Position numbers and translations under genes: made by a program. This document shows, piece after piece, positions 53,138-62,796 of a stretch of DNA of 64,000 nt. The DNA comes from Flavobacteriales bacterium (GTDB lineage Bacteria; Bacteroidota; Bacteroidia; Flavobacteriales_F; PHOS-HE28), in the NCBI GenBank assembly GCA_019638085.1, contig JAHBUL010000012.1:62001-126000 (forward strand), in the 5' to 3' direction. The notes beneath the pieces are model-generated. The model saw only the letters and a list, made by a program, of their open reading frames with translations, was not told the DNA's origin and searched no databases. Each line of letters opens with the position of its first letter. Position 1 is the stretch's first letter.

Positions 53138-54082
53138 ATGTCCAATACCCTCATGCGTTCCCACTTGGACCTTCCCGGTATCGCGGAGGTCTATCACGGC
53201 AAGGTCCGCGATGTGTACCACCTCTCCGGCGATCGCACCCTTCTTGTAGCCACGGACCGCATCAGCGCTTTCGATGTGGTGCTTCCGCGCGGTATTCCGC
53301 ACAAGGGCCAAGTCCTCAGCCAGCTGAGCTGGAACATGTTGCAGGCCACCGCGCACATCGCACCGAACTGGGCCATCGCTTCACCAGACCCCAATGTGGT
53401 GGTTGGCCACCGCTGCGAGACCGTGAAAGTGGAGATGGTGGTGCGCGGATACCTTGCAGGACACGCCTGGCGTACGTATCAGGAAGGAAAGCGCACGCTG
53501 TGCGGAGCTTCGATGCCAGAGGGGTTGAAGGAGAACGACCGTTTCCCCGTTCCGCTGATCACGCCAAGCACCAAAGCGGATGTGGGCCACGATGAGGATA
53601 TTTCACCGAAGGAGATCTTGGAACGTGGCCTTTGCACACCGGAGGAGTGGGAGACCATGAGCCGGTACGCCTTGGCGCTGTTCGCTGAAGGAAGTCGCAT
53701 CGCGAATGAGCGCGGCCTGATCCTAGTGGATACGAAGTACGAGTTCGGTCGCACCAAGGATGGCCGCATCCTGCTGATCGACGAGGTACACACGCCGGAC
53801 AGCTCACGCTATTTCCACCTCGAAGGCTACGCGGAACGCCAAGCGAAAGGGGAGCGACAGAAGCAACTGAGCAAGGAGTTCGTCAGGGAATGGTTGATCG
53901 CGAACCACTTCATGGGCAAGGAGGGCCAGCAAGTCCCCGCCATGGATGATGCGTTCGTGCAAAGCGTCACCGAACGCTATGTGGACCTGTTTGAGCGGAT
54001 CACCGGGGAGCAGTTCGTGCCAGCAGACAGTGCGGATATCAATGGCCGGATCCAGCAGGCGTTGAGTGAATGGCTGAAGTAG
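53138..54082 (+). CDS. purC: Phosphoribosylaminoimidazole-succinocarboxamide synthase
   Basis: A 314-residue enzyme of purine synthesis joining CAIR and aspartate with ATP. It is the longer (about 300-residue) form. Recognised motifs are VYHGKVRDVYHL with LLVATDRISAFDVVLPRG, VEMVVRGYLAGHAWRTY, PSTKADVGHDEDIS, LILVDTKYEFG and LIDEVHTPDSSRYF. The ATG at 53138 is chosen because homology starts there. Preceded by a short TTGAAAG-type direct repeat after phoH (53031-53052). Confidence 0.96.
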   Translation: MSNTLMRSHLDLPGIAEVYHGKVRDVYHLSGDRTLLVATDRISAFDVVLPRGIPHKGQVLSQLSWNMLQATAHIAPNWAIASPDPNVVVGHRCETVKVEMVVRGYLAGHAWRTYQEGKRTLCGASMPEGLKENDRFPVPLITPSTKADVGHDEDISPKEILERGLCTPEEWETMSRYALALFAEGSRIANERGLILVDTKYEFGRTKDGRILLIDEVHTPDSSRYFHLEGYAERQAKGERQKQLSKEFVREWLIANHFMGKEGQQVPAMDDAFVQSVTERYVDLFERITGEQFVPADSADINGRIQQALSEWLK

Positions 54083-54145
54083 AACGGTTCGGAGGAAATA
54101 GCATCCGGTCCTATAAGGATATTGGACTAGCGATCCGGGGCACGC

Positions 54146-54871
54146 TCAACGCGTCGCTACGGTAACCAGCAGCGGGCTTTCGAAAATGCTCGCCGGTGAG
54201 ATCACCACCTCATCCAACGGGATCTTCTTCCCGTAGCGCTCCTTGAGCTTTTCCGCAACTGCGGGTTCGGAAAGATCGAACTCGCGCAGCTCCTGCAATT
54301 TCCCGAGCTCCAGTCCTGTGGCCTGATGATAGGCTTTCCAGATCAACTCGGAGCAGTATATACGCTCATCGCTCCAATCGAAATACAGATCGTAGTCTTT
54401 TCCCACGAATTGCTCTCCGGCTAACCTCACCTCGGCCAAGGTTTGATCGTCCAGCGGAGGTTCCGTTTCGGGTCGCTTCACCACGTAATGGCCATCCTCG
54501 CCACGGGCGATCCAATCTGCCAAAGATGTCCATTTCACGGGTTGCACCGCTTCCAGCACATACCATTCGCGCCGCCCGGAGTCCGCTTGGAAAACCAATC
54601 CGCAATGGCTGTACTTTGAACGGGTGGCCAGTTGAATGGCCTTGCTTTGGCCCGACAAGGAAGATTGGAAGATGAGGTCGCCGTTCCTGAGCTCCTTCAG
54701 CAAGGCTCGTTGCGCTTTTCCGGCTTTGGCGCGCTCCAGCCGTTGCTCCGGCAGATAGTAGACGTTGATACCCCAGAGCACCGCCAATACGGCGAGTACG
54801 CCCACAATGGTAAAGGCAAGCCGTTCGCGCTTCTCTGGCGCCATGTTCTTGATCACTGGCTGGATCGCCAT
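54146..54871 (-). CDS. YiiX/YebB-like permuted papain-fold cysteine hydrolase, membrane-anchored
   Basis: A 241-residue protein with one N-terminal transmembrane helix (about 20-39) and a permuted NlpC/P60-like domain. GDLIFQSSLSGQ opens the domain, YSHCGLVF has the conserved histidine and YCSELIWKAY the nucleophile cysteine. This is the YiiX-type arrangement. Such enzymes are thought to hydrolyse amide or lipid ester bonds; the substrate is unknown. It follows the helical-repeat gene by 30 bp and may share its transcript. Confidence 0.88.
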   Translation of the reverse strand: MAIQPVIKNMAPEKRERLAFTIVGVLAVLAVLWGINVYYLPEQRLERAKAGKAQRALLKELRNGDLIFQSSLSGQSKAIQLATRSKYSHCGLVFQADSGRREWYVLEAVQPVKWTSLADWIARGEDGHYVVKRPETEPPLDDQTLAEVRLAGEQFVGKDYDLYFDWSDERIYCSELIWKAYHQATGLELGKLQELREFDLSEPAVAEKLKERYGKKIPLDEVVISPASIFESPLLVTVATR

Positions 54872-54901
54872 GCTCGGTCCGTTGGAGATCGCTATTCCGC
54901 A

Positions 54902-55432
54902 CTACTCAGCGCCGAGCCTGTCCTTCAGCACGCTCGCCAGATCTTCCAACAAAGCCTTTTTGTAGTCGTCCTTTTCCGTTGCTACGGCCTTCTTCAAGCT
55001 GGCCAGTCCTTTTCGAGCGGCCTTTTCCGGGAGCAGTTCCTGGTTCTCGATCACGGTGAGCGCTTCGAAGGTCTCACCTGCATCGCCTTCCACGGCGATC
55101 TGCACCAAGCGTTCGGTATAGGGCTGGGCATCCAGTCCGGCGTTCCAGAATGCAGCGATAATGGTCTTCCGCACATCGAGCAATTCGGGTATATCCAATG
55201 CACGGCCCAGTTCGGCGGCTGCATCCTTCACTTTCACTTCATAGAGAAGACCCTGGATCCTGCGTTGACGGGCCGGGTCGGATGTGGAGGCCAAGGCATG
55301 CAAGAGCGGGAAAATGGAACTGGCGTCCCCTTTTTCATGGATCACGGCCAAGGCATCCAGGGCTTTGGCATCATCATCACTCAATAGGGCCGCGAACGCC
55401 TTGCTCATGGTGAGCGCTTTCTTTTCGGTCAT
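54902..55432 (-). CDS. Helical-repeat (HEAT-like) protein, unknown function
   Basis: A 176-residue cytoplasmic protein made of short helix pairs (ALDALAVIHEKGDASSIFPLLHAL, LDVRKTIIAAFWNAGL, AARKGLASLKKAVATEKDDY) as in HEAT-like solenoids. The ATG at 55432 (MTEKKALTMSKAF) is preferred; the reading frame continues upstream through DNA that overlaps the promoter of the divergent alcohol dehydrogenase. It precedes the YiiX-like gene by 30 bp, so the two may act together. Confidence 0.78.
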   Translation of the reverse strand: MTEKKALTMSKAFAALLSDDDAKALDALAVIHEKGDASSIFPLLHALASTSDPARQRRIQGLLYEVKVKDAAAELGRALDIPELLDVRKTIIAAFWNAGLDAQPYTERLVQIAVEGDAGETFEALTVIENQELLPEKAARKGLASLKKAVATEKDDYKKALLEDLASVLKDRLGAE

Positions 55433-55557
55433 GCCACAAAGGTAGAAGACGGAATGGCCAGCTTCCACGGCATTCAGCCGCCCTGTTCGATAGCATTGCA
55501 CCCTTGGCGAATTCAGGGTCAGTATCTCTTGACGCCTATGGCGAACTTTGCACCCCC

Positions 55558-56610
55558 ATGTCAACAACGAAAGCCTACGGCGCGGAAAGCGCCACCTCAC
55601 CCCTGAAGCCGGTGACCATTGAACGCCGCGATCCCGGCCCGCATGACGTGGCCATCGACATCGCCTTCTGCGGGGTCTGCCACTCGGACCTGCACGCCGT
55701 GCGGGACGATTGGGGCGGTACGCGCTATCCGATCGTTCCCGGACACGAGATCGTGGGCACCGTGACCGCAGTGGGCAACGAGGTAAGCCGGTGGCAGGTC
55801 GGACAAACGGTGGGTGTTGGCTGCATGGTCAATAGTTGCAGGACCTGCGAGGCGTGTCAAGAACACGAAGAGCAATTCTGCGAAACCGGCATGACCGCGA
55901 CCTACAACTCCATCGATAAGCATGGCGATGGCACGGTGACCAAGGGAGGCTACTCCAACCACATCGTGGTGGATGAACACTTTGTGCTGCGTATTCCGGA
56001 AGGGATGCCTTTGGACCGCACAGCACCTTTGCTCTGTGCCGGCATTACCACCTATTCACCTTTACATCGCCATGGGGTCAAGGCCGGAACCAAAGTGGGT
56101 GTCGTAGGCCTTGGAGGCTTGGGCCACATGGGCGTGAAGATCGCCAAGGCGATGGGCGCGCATGTCACCATGATCAGCCACTCCGCCAGCAAGCAAGCCG
56201 ATGCTGAGCGCTTGGGTGCCGATGATTTCCTTCTGACCAAGGATGAAGGAGTCTTCAAGAGGAACGCGAAACGCTTCGACTTCATTCTGGATACGGTTTC
56301 CGCAGCCCACGATTACAATGCCTATCTGGGCATGTTGGGCCGGGGAGGCACGATGGTTCTTGTGGGCCTGCCGGAGGCATCGCCGATCGCCGCCGGATCA
56401 TTGATCCATCGGCGCCGCCAGCTAGCTGGTTCACTTATCGGAGGCATCAAGGAAACCCAGGAGATGTTGGACTTCTGTGCGAAGCACAAGGTGTTCAGTG
56501 ATATCGAACTGATCCCGATCCACCAGATCAACGGCGCCTACGAGCGCATGCTGAAGAGCGATGTGCGCTACCGCTTCGTGATCGACATGAAGACACTGGG
56601 GCAGGATTGA
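55558..56610 (+). CDS. Zinc-dependent NAD(P) alcohol dehydrogenase (YahK/cinnamyl-type)
   Basis: A 350-residue medium-chain dehydrogenase. Catalytic zinc ligands are in CGVCHSDLHAV and PGHEIVGTVTAVG. The structural zinc site shows the CxxCxxC-plus-C pattern in CRTCEACQEHEEQFC. The cofactor-binding motif is GVVGLGGLGHMGVKIAK, and the ISHSASK at the end of strand 2 is typical of NADPH-preferring members of the YahK/CAD group. It should reduce broad-range aldehydes. The ATG at 55558 sits 7 bp after a GAACTTTG near-match to the -7 element (55543-55550). Divergent from the helical-repeat gene. Confidence 0.95.
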   Translation: MSTTKAYGAESATSPLKPVTIERRDPGPHDVAIDIAFCGVCHSDLHAVRDDWGGTRYPIVPGHEIVGTVTAVGNEVSRWQVGQTVGVGCMVNSCRTCEACQEHEEQFCETGMTATYNSIDKHGDGTVTKGGYSNHIVVDEHFVLRIPEGMPLDRTAPLLCAGITTYSPLHRHGVKAGTKVGVVGLGGLGHMGVKIAKAMGAHVTMISHSASKQADAERLGADDFLLTKDEGVFKRNAKRFDFILDTVSAAHDYNAYLGMLGRGGTMVLVGLPEASPIAAGSLIHRRRQLAGSLIGGIKETQEMLDFCAKHKVFSDIELIPIHQINGAYERMLKSDVRYRFVIDMKTLGQD

Positions 56611-56724
56611 CCAGTACATGAACTGATGTGGCCGAATCGCTGATGTTGATCCATCAGGCACCATAGGGGATCTCAGGGCAGTTTCCCGTACGCGGAGACG
56701 TCATTCGGCCATCAGACGATCCGA

Positions 56725-59181
56725 TCATGCTGCCGACTTCACACCCTTCTTCTCAGCGATCTTCTTTTCCACTTCCCCGATCGCCCGTTTCGTCTTCAGC
56801 AGGCTGTCCGGGGTTACGCTGATGGAGTCGATGCCCAGCTCCACAAGGAACTGTGCGAAGTCCGGGAAGTCCGAAGGTCCTTGGCCGCAGATACCCACTT
56901 TGGTACCGGTGCGTTTGGCCGTATCGATCAGCATTTTCAACATGCGCTTCACGGCCGGGTTGCGCTCGTCATAGAGGTGACTGACCAGTGCGCTATCACG
57001 GTCCAGACCGAGTGTAAGCTGGGTGAGGTCGTTGCTCCCAATGGAGAATCCATCGATGTGTTCGCTGAACTCCTCGGCCATGAGGATGTTGCTGGGGATC
57101 TCCGCCATCAGGAAGAGCTCCAAGCCTTCCTTGCCTCGTTCCAGCCCATATTCCTTCATCACCGCCGTCACGCTTTGGAGTTCTTCCACCGTGCGGCAGA
57201 AAGGCACCATGACCACCACGTTCTTCAGGCCCATTTTCTCGCGCACACGGCGGATGGCCTTGCACTCCAGACCGAAGGCTTCCTTGTACACCTCGCTGTA
57301 GTAGCGACTGGCGCCGCGCCAGCCGATCATGGGGTTCTCCTCGGTCGGCTCGAAGTGTTCGCCGCCCAACAGGTTCTTGTATTCGTTGCTCTTGAAGTCG
57401 CTGAAACGTACGATCACCTTGTTGGGATAAAAGGCACTTGCGATCTTGGCGATACCGTAACTGAGGCGCTTCACGAAGAACGTCTCCTCATCTTCGTAGC
57501 CGTTGATCAGGTAGCTGATCTTACCACTGAGCGCCACATCGCCGAGTTCTTTGTGCTGCAACAGAGCGAGGGGATGCGCTTGGATGTAATTATTGATGAT
57601 GAACTCCTCACGCGCCAATCCCACGCCTGCGTTGGGTAGGCCGCTGAATTTGAAGGCCAGGTCCGGGCTGGCCACATTGAGCATGATCGGTGTTTTCGTA
57701 TCCGGCATATCGGCAAGCATCGTTTCCTCCATGGTGCTGGGGATGATCCCATGGTAGATGATGCCTGTGTCGCCTTCGCAGCAGCTCGCGGTCACTTCCA
57801 TGCCGGTGTCCAGCAGGTCGGTGACGTTGCCGCAGCCTACAATGGCGGGTACGCCCATTTCGCGCGCCACGATAGCGGCATGGCAGGTGCGCCCTCCTTT
57901 GTTGGTGATGATGGCACTGGCCTTTTTCATGATCGGCTCCCAATCCGGGTCCGTCATGTCGGTCACGAGGACATCGCCCTGTTTGAAATCCTTGCCATCA
58001 CCGTCACCCCCGCGGCCGTCCAAGCTGAATAGGATGCGGACCTTGCCTGCGCCCACACGGTCGCCAATGGCGATGCCGCGCGCCACCTCCTTGGCGTCAT
58101 CAGGCTTGTCGATCTTGTACTCGACCACGCGGTCGGTGGCCTTGCGGCTGTGAATGGTCTCCGGCCGCGCCTGCACGATGAAGAGTTCCTTGCTGAGGCC
58201 GTCCACCGCCCACTCTACGTCCATCGGGCACCAGTGGCCCTTTTTGTCACTGTAGTATTTTTCTATGGTGGCCACGCTGCGCGCGATCTCCAGTGCTTGG
58301 TCATCGGTGATGCAGAAGCGGTTTCGCTGTGCGCGCTCGATGGGAATGGTGAGCGTGGGCTTTCCCGGCTCCACGCCGTATACCATTTTGCGATCCTTGT
58401 TGCCGAGCTTCTTTTCGATAATGGGCGTGAAGCCCTCTGCCAGCGTGGGTTTGAAGATGAGCCATTCGTCCGGGCTCACCGCGCCTTGCACTACCATTTC
58501 ACCCAAGCCGTAGCTCCCGTTTATGAGCACTACATCCTTAAATCCACTTTCGGTGTCCAAGCTGAAGGCAACGCCACTACTGCCCACATCGGAGCGCACC
58601 ATTTTTTGGACACCCACACTAAGACCCACCTGAAAGTGGTCGTATCCACGGCTCTCGCGGTACACGATTGCGCGATCGGTGAAGAGTGATGCGAAGCAGT
58701 TACGCACGGCGGCGATCAGGTCCTGGTGCCCGCGGATATTGAGAAACGTCTCTTGTTGCCCGGCAAATGACGCGTCAGGCAAATCCTCCGCCGTGGCGCT
58801 GGATCGGACGGCCACATCGGTTGCTTCCTGACCATACTTCTGCGACATTTCATCATACCGTTGCATGATTCCTTTCCAGATCTCCTCCGGGAACTTCCCG
58901 TTCTTGATCAACGTGCGCACGGCCAAGCCGGTGCGGCGGATGTTCTCCACATCATCCACGTCCAAGCCTGCTATAATGTCGCGGATCTTCTGGTCCAGTA
59001 CATTGTGAGCGATGAAAGCCTCGTAGCTGGATACGGTCACGACGAACCCGCCTGGCACCTGCACACCAAGCTTTCCGAGGTTTTGGATCATCTCCCCGAG
59101 GCTGGCATTTTTGCCACCTACTGATGGGATGTCACTGAGTTCAACTTCGTGGAGCCACTTGAGGTAGGGAGGATTCGACAT
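56725..59181 (-). CDS. ppsA: Phosphoenolpyruvate synthase
   Basis: An 818-residue enzyme making PEP from pyruvate and ATP in gluconeogenesis. The N-terminal ATP-grasp domain opens VGGKNASLGEM and has VAVRSSATAEDLPDASFAGQQET. The mobile swivelling domain has the phospho-histidine in GGRTCHAAIVARE (about 436). The C-terminal PEP/pyruvate barrel has IGSNDLTQLTLGLDRDS and the catalytic cysteine region KVGICGQGPSDFP. Full length. ATG 59181 (MSNPPYLKW) is preferred to ATG 59190. Single gene. Confidence 0.97.
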   Translation of the reverse strand: MSNPPYLKWLHEVELSDIPSVGGKNASLGEMIQNLGKLGVQVPGGFVVTVSSYEAFIAHNVLDQKIRDIIAGLDVDDVENIRRTGLAVRTLIKNGKFPEEIWKGIMQRYDEMSQKYGQEATDVAVRSSATAEDLPDASFAGQQETFLNIRGHQDLIAAVRNCFASLFTDRAIVYRESRGYDHFQVGLSVGVQKMVRSDVGSSGVAFSLDTESGFKDVVLINGSYGLGEMVVQGAVSPDEWLIFKPTLAEGFTPIIEKKLGNKDRKMVYGVEPGKPTLTIPIERAQRNRFCITDDQALEIARSVATIEKYYSDKKGHWCPMDVEWAVDGLSKELFIVQARPETIHSRKATDRVVEYKIDKPDDAKEVARGIAIGDRVGAGKVRILFSLDGRGGDGDGKDFKQGDVLVTDMTDPDWEPIMKKASAIITNKGGRTCHAAIVAREMGVPAIVGCGNVTDLLDTGMEVTASCCEGDTGIIYHGIIPSTMEETMLADMPDTKTPIMLNVASPDLAFKFSGLPNAGVGLAREEFIINNYIQAHPLALLQHKELGDVALSGKISYLINGYEDEETFFVKRLSYGIAKIASAFYPNKVIVRFSDFKSNEYKNLLGGEHFEPTEENPMIGWRGASRYYSEVYKEAFGLECKAIRRVREKMGLKNVVVMVPFCRTVEELQSVTAVMKEYGLERGKEGLELFLMAEIPSNILMAEEFSEHIDGFSIGSNDLTQLTLGLDRDSALVSHLYDERNPAVKRMLKMLIDTAKRTGTKVGICGQGPSDFPDFAQFLVELGIDSISVTPDSLLKTKRAIGEVEKKIAEKKGVKSAA

Positions 59182-59340
59182 GCTTTTCAATCTGAAGGAA
59201 AGAGTGGGTTTTAACGTCGGTGCACGAGAAAAGTTGAATTATTTTCGGAATCAAGCCACGAGTTTATTCAGTTTTCCGTCATGATTCGGTTGCTCGCTGC
59301 TCGGGCAGCCTAGATCGAACCAACACCCTGGAACCATTCC

Positions 59341-61329
59341 ATGAAAAAGACGCTCCTCCTGTTGCTTTTCTCCGTTGGTATATTGGTTACCAAGGCCCAG
59401 ACCACTTGTGCCACGGCATTGCCGATCACACCCGGACCGCACTCCGTGAGCTTTCAGAGCGGCTCACAGGTGCCCACACCGATCTGCTCGCAATTTGGGG
59501 CGGGTGCTTCCATGGGCGCATGGTACAGCTTCACCGCACCGATGGATACTGCAGTGACAGTAAGTACCGAGGCAAGCGGTTTGGACACGCGCTTCAACGT
59601 GTATATCGGTGGTTGCAGCGCACTCCTGTGCTATGCAGGTGATGATGATAGCGGAACCGGCCTGACCTCGCTCGCCACATTTGATGTTGTTCAGGGCGTC
59701 ACGTACATCATCGCCTTTGACAATAAGTGGAGCTCCGTTCCTTTCAACTTCACCCTGGAGGAAGTGGTGCCTGACGTTGTGATACCCCCAGCTGAAGGCA
59801 CGGTGGCATTCAACACTCAAGGGCTGCCCGGCATTTCCGGCTCCACATACGCGGCAGTGGATATGAACGGCGATTTCTTGGATGATGTGGTCTCCGTCAC
59901 CAGTTCCAATATCAACATTGTCCAGCAGCTGCCAGGTGGGGGTTGGGAGGCCCACAACTACTTTACAGGTGTTGTGCAACATCCGGCATCCTGGAGCTTG
60001 GCCGCCGGTGATATCGACGCGAATGGGTTCAATGACCTCCAGTACGGACAGAACGGTGGTGTCACCTTCATGCTGGCCAATGAGGACGGAACCGGCTACA
60101 TCGAGCAGAGTCCATCCGGGTATATCTTCAGCCAGCGCGGCAATATGATCGACATCAACAACGACGGCCATCTGGACGCTTTCATGTGCCACGATATCGA
60201 TGCCAATGTCGCCTTCATCAATGACGGAACGGGTTCGCTCTCGTTCCAGCAAGGGCAATTCGGTACTACGTGTGGTAACTACGGCAGCATTTGGGTGGAC
60301 TATGACAATGATGGCGATATGGACCTCTTCGTGGCCAAGTGCGGCTGCGACCCGGTGGACTTGCTCATGCGTAACAACGGCGACGGGACCTTCACCAGCA
60401 TGGCATCTCAATTGGGTTTTGCGGACAATCACCAGAGTTGGTCAAGTGCGTGGGGAGATTTCGACAACGATGGTGACATGGACGTGCTGGTGGGCTCCAG
60501 TTCCAGCAGTTACCACAAGCTGATGCGCAACAATGGGGACGGCACCTTCACCAATATCACCATCGGTTCCGGTTTCGACGGCTTGAACGGGCAGAGCATC
60601 GAGTGGAACACCCGTGACTTCAATAATGACGGATACTTGGACATCATCGGGGGCGGTGCCATCATGTACAACAACGGCGACCTTACCTTTTCACCAGACT
60701 ATACTGCCCCTGTGAATGGACCCATCGGAGACCTCAACAATGATGGTTTTCTGGACATCATCAACGGGAGTACGGCGCGGATGAACCTCGGAAATGATAA
60801 CCATTGGCTCACCGTGAACCTGATCGGTACGGTGAGCAACCGCAATGGGATCGGTGCTCGCGTGCAGGTTGTCAGCGCGCTGGGTTCCCAGATACGGGAG
60901 ATCCGGAGCGGTGACGGCTTCAAGTACATGAGCAGCCTCAATGCCCATTTCGGCCTTGGTACGGACTCGGTGATCACTGGGATCACGGTGCGCTGGCCTT
61001 CCGGTATCGTGGATGAGCTTTCCACAGCCGATATTGATGGATCCATCACGATCACTGAAGGCATGACCATGAGTACCAGCATAGCTGATGGTCCCGCTTT
61101 GGACGCCATGGAAGTATTCCCCAATCCCGTGTTGGATGTATTGACCGTGACCGGACAGGAAAGTGAGGGCAATGGCCGCTTCCAGATCATGGATGTGGCT
61201 GGGAAACTTGTTCTGGAGGGAGTTCTTAGCAGCGGTAAGGTAGACGTATCCAGCTTGTCCGACGGTGTGTATGTGCTGTCCGTGAAAGGCGACGGACAAC
61301 GTGGCCAGCAACGTTTTGTCAAGCAGTAG
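59341..61329 (+). CDS. FG-GAP/VCBS repeat protein with ASPIC/UnbV domain and T9SS sorting domain
   Basis: A 662-residue exported protein. Signal peptide about 1-19 (GILVTKAQ). A beta-sandwich PPC-like domain follows (about 20-140, ATALPITPGPHSVSFQ and TYIIAFDN). Then come FG-GAP/VCBS repeats with calcium-loop motifs DxNxDGxxD (for example DINNDGHLD, DYDNDGDMD, DFDNDGDMD, DFNNDGYLD, DLNNDGFLD). An ASPIC/UnbV domain follows (about 490-570, GIGARVQVVSALGSQIREI and VRWPSGIVDEL). The C-terminus (MEVFPNPVLDVLTV to QQRFVKQ) is a T9SS type A sorting domain. Calcium-dependent surface propeller; ligand unknown. Confidence 0.92.
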   Translation: MKKTLLLLLFSVGILVTKAQTTCATALPITPGPHSVSFQSGSQVPTPICSQFGAGASMGAWYSFTAPMDTAVTVSTEASGLDTRFNVYIGGCSALLCYAGDDDSGTGLTSLATFDVVQGVTYIIAFDNKWSSVPFNFTLEEVVPDVVIPPAEGTVAFNTQGLPGISGSTYAAVDMNGDFLDDVVSVTSSNINIVQQLPGGGWEAHNYFTGVVQHPASWSLAAGDIDANGFNDLQYGQNGGVTFMLANEDGTGYIEQSPSGYIFSQRGNMIDINNDGHLDAFMCHDIDANVAFINDGTGSLSFQQGQFGTTCGNYGSIWVDYDNDGDMDLFVAKCGCDPVDLLMRNNGDGTFTSMASQLGFADNHQSWSSAWGDFDNDGDMDVLVGSSSSSYHKLMRNNGDGTFTNITIGSGFDGLNGQSIEWNTRDFNNDGYLDIIGGGAIMYNNGDLTFSPDYTAPVNGPIGDLNNDGFLDIINGSTARMNLGNDNHWLTVNLIGTVSNRNGIGARVQVVSALGSQIREIRSGDGFKYMSSLNAHFGLGTDSVITGITVRWPSGIVDELSTADIDGSITITEGMTMSTSIADGPALDAMEVFPNPVLDVLTVTGQESEGNGRFQIMDVAGKLVLEGVLSSGKVDVSSLSDGVYVLSVKGDGQRGQQRFVKQ

Positions 61330-61461
61330 TACCGGGGCTTCTTTCATTCGAATAGGTCCGGATTTCCGAACTTTTTCATTCCATCCCTGATGAGCAGCCC
61401 ATGGCCAAACCATGCTGTTCCGCAAGACCAGATCTTCCGGTCCCTAATGCTGGAACTATGT

Positions 61462-62796
61462 TCAAAGCATCCCCCGCGCCTTGATCTCCAGATACTTGTT
61501 CAGCACATTCACGCTGAGCTGGTGGGGTGCTGTAAGGATGGTGAGCACGCCATGGCGCTCCAGTTCCTTGGCGATCAATTCCTTTTCGTTGATGAACTTG
61601 GTGGTGATGGCCTTTATGTACACATCCATGGTGTTGGTGTCCGGCCGTTGCAGGAGCTGATCCAGTTCGGTGTTGCGGAAGATCACCACGGCCACTAAGT
61701 GCGCGCGCGCCATTAGCTGCAGGTAGGGGAGCTGTCGGCGCATCGCCGAAAGGCTTTCATAGTTGGTGTACATCAACAACAGGCTGCGTTGCGAGATGGC
61801 GCGTTTCACCCGGGGGAAGAGCGCCTCTATATCGGTCTCCGCAAAGTCGGTCTTCTGGGCGTAGAGCAGTTCCATCACACGGTGCATCCAGCCTTTATCC
61901 CTGGCCGGTGGGAGCACGTTGTGTACGGTGTTGCTGTACGTGATCACGCCGGCCTTGTCGTCCTTCTTGATGGCGATATCGCTAAGCATGAGCGTGGCAT
62001 TGATGGCACGGTCCAGCAAAGTGAGGCCGTCGAAGGGCATTTTCATGGTGCGCCCGGTATCGATCAATGAGACGATCTGCTGCGCCTTTTCGTCCTGGTA
62101 TTGGTTCACCATCATTTTACCGCGGCGTGCCGTAGCCTTCCAGTTCACCGTGCGCCTGTCGTCACCGGGGATGTAGTCCCGGATCTGCTCGAACTCGGAG
62201 CGCTGGGAACTGCGCCGCACCTTGCGCACACCGGCCATGCTGAAGGGGTCGGCCAAGGCCATCAACTCGTATTTCCGCAGGTGGAGGTAGCTGGGGTACA
62301 CCGCGATCTCCCGGCCCTGTTCCTGCTTGAAGCGCCTTTCCGCCAGGCCCAAACTGGTTCTCACCAGCACGTTGATGGCACCGTAGGCATACACGCCGCG
62401 TGCGAGGGGGCGCACCATGTAGTTGAGCTGTGCATTGCCCCGTGGTTCGATGCCGCTGTTCAGCACCAAGTTGCGTTCCTGCAACTGGGCGGGTAGTTCA
62501 TCCAGCACCCGAACGCGGATGGGGATGGAGTAGTTGCTCCGCACCTCCACGGTCACCGGATTCTCATCGCCATTGCTCCACTTGGCCAGGGTGTGGCGCG
62601 AAGCATGGATGCCATCCTTCCGGCTGTACAATCGTGCGATATCCAACAGGCCCCCGACCCCCAACAAGCAGGTTGCGAGAATGGCCGTCGGGAGCAGTAC
62701 GGGTAGGAGATAGGCCACCACGAACAAGGCCACAACGGCCCATCCGATGCCGAAAAAGCGCCGGGTCAGAAAAAGCGATCGGAGCACTTTCTTCAC
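61462..62796 (-). CDS. DUF58 domain-containing protein (vWA-like)
   Basis: A 444-residue protein with two N-terminal membrane helices (about 15-50) and a beta-rich middle. The DUF58 core includes RDYIPGDDRRTVNWKATARRGKMMVNQY (about 200-230), followed by a vWA-like MIDAS motif region (VSLIDTGRTM in place of the usual DxSxS). It pairs with MoxR ATPase: its start overlaps the moxR stop by ATGA (62793-62796). MoxR-DUF58 pairs are widespread and thought to act as metal-dependent chaperones at the membrane. Confidence 0.93.
   Translation of the reverse strand: MKKVLRSLFLTRRFFGIGWAVVALFVVAYLLPVLLPTAILATCLLGVGGLLDIARLYSRKDGIHASRHTLAKWSNGDENPVTVEVRSNYSIPIRVRVLDELPAQLQERNLVLNSGIEPRGNAQLNYMVRPLARGVYAYGAINVLVRTSLGLAERRFKQEQGREIAVYPSYLHLRKYELMALADPFSMAGVRKVRRSSQRSEFEQIRDYIPGDDRRTVNWKATARRGKMMVNQYQDEKAQQIVSLIDTGRTMKMPFDGLTLLDRAINATLMLSDIAIKKDDKAGVITYSNTVHNVLPPARDKGWMHRVMELLYAQKTDFAETDIEALFPRVKRAISQRSLLLMYTNYESLSAMRRQLPYLQLMARAHLVAVVIFRNTELDQLLQRPDTNTMDVYIKAITTKFINEKELIAKELERHGVLTILTAPHQLSVNVLNKYLEIKARGML

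Noticed and set aside
56881-57639. Plus-strand open frame (252 codons) over ppsA
   Set aside because: Antisense shadow of ppsA; no motif or promoter.
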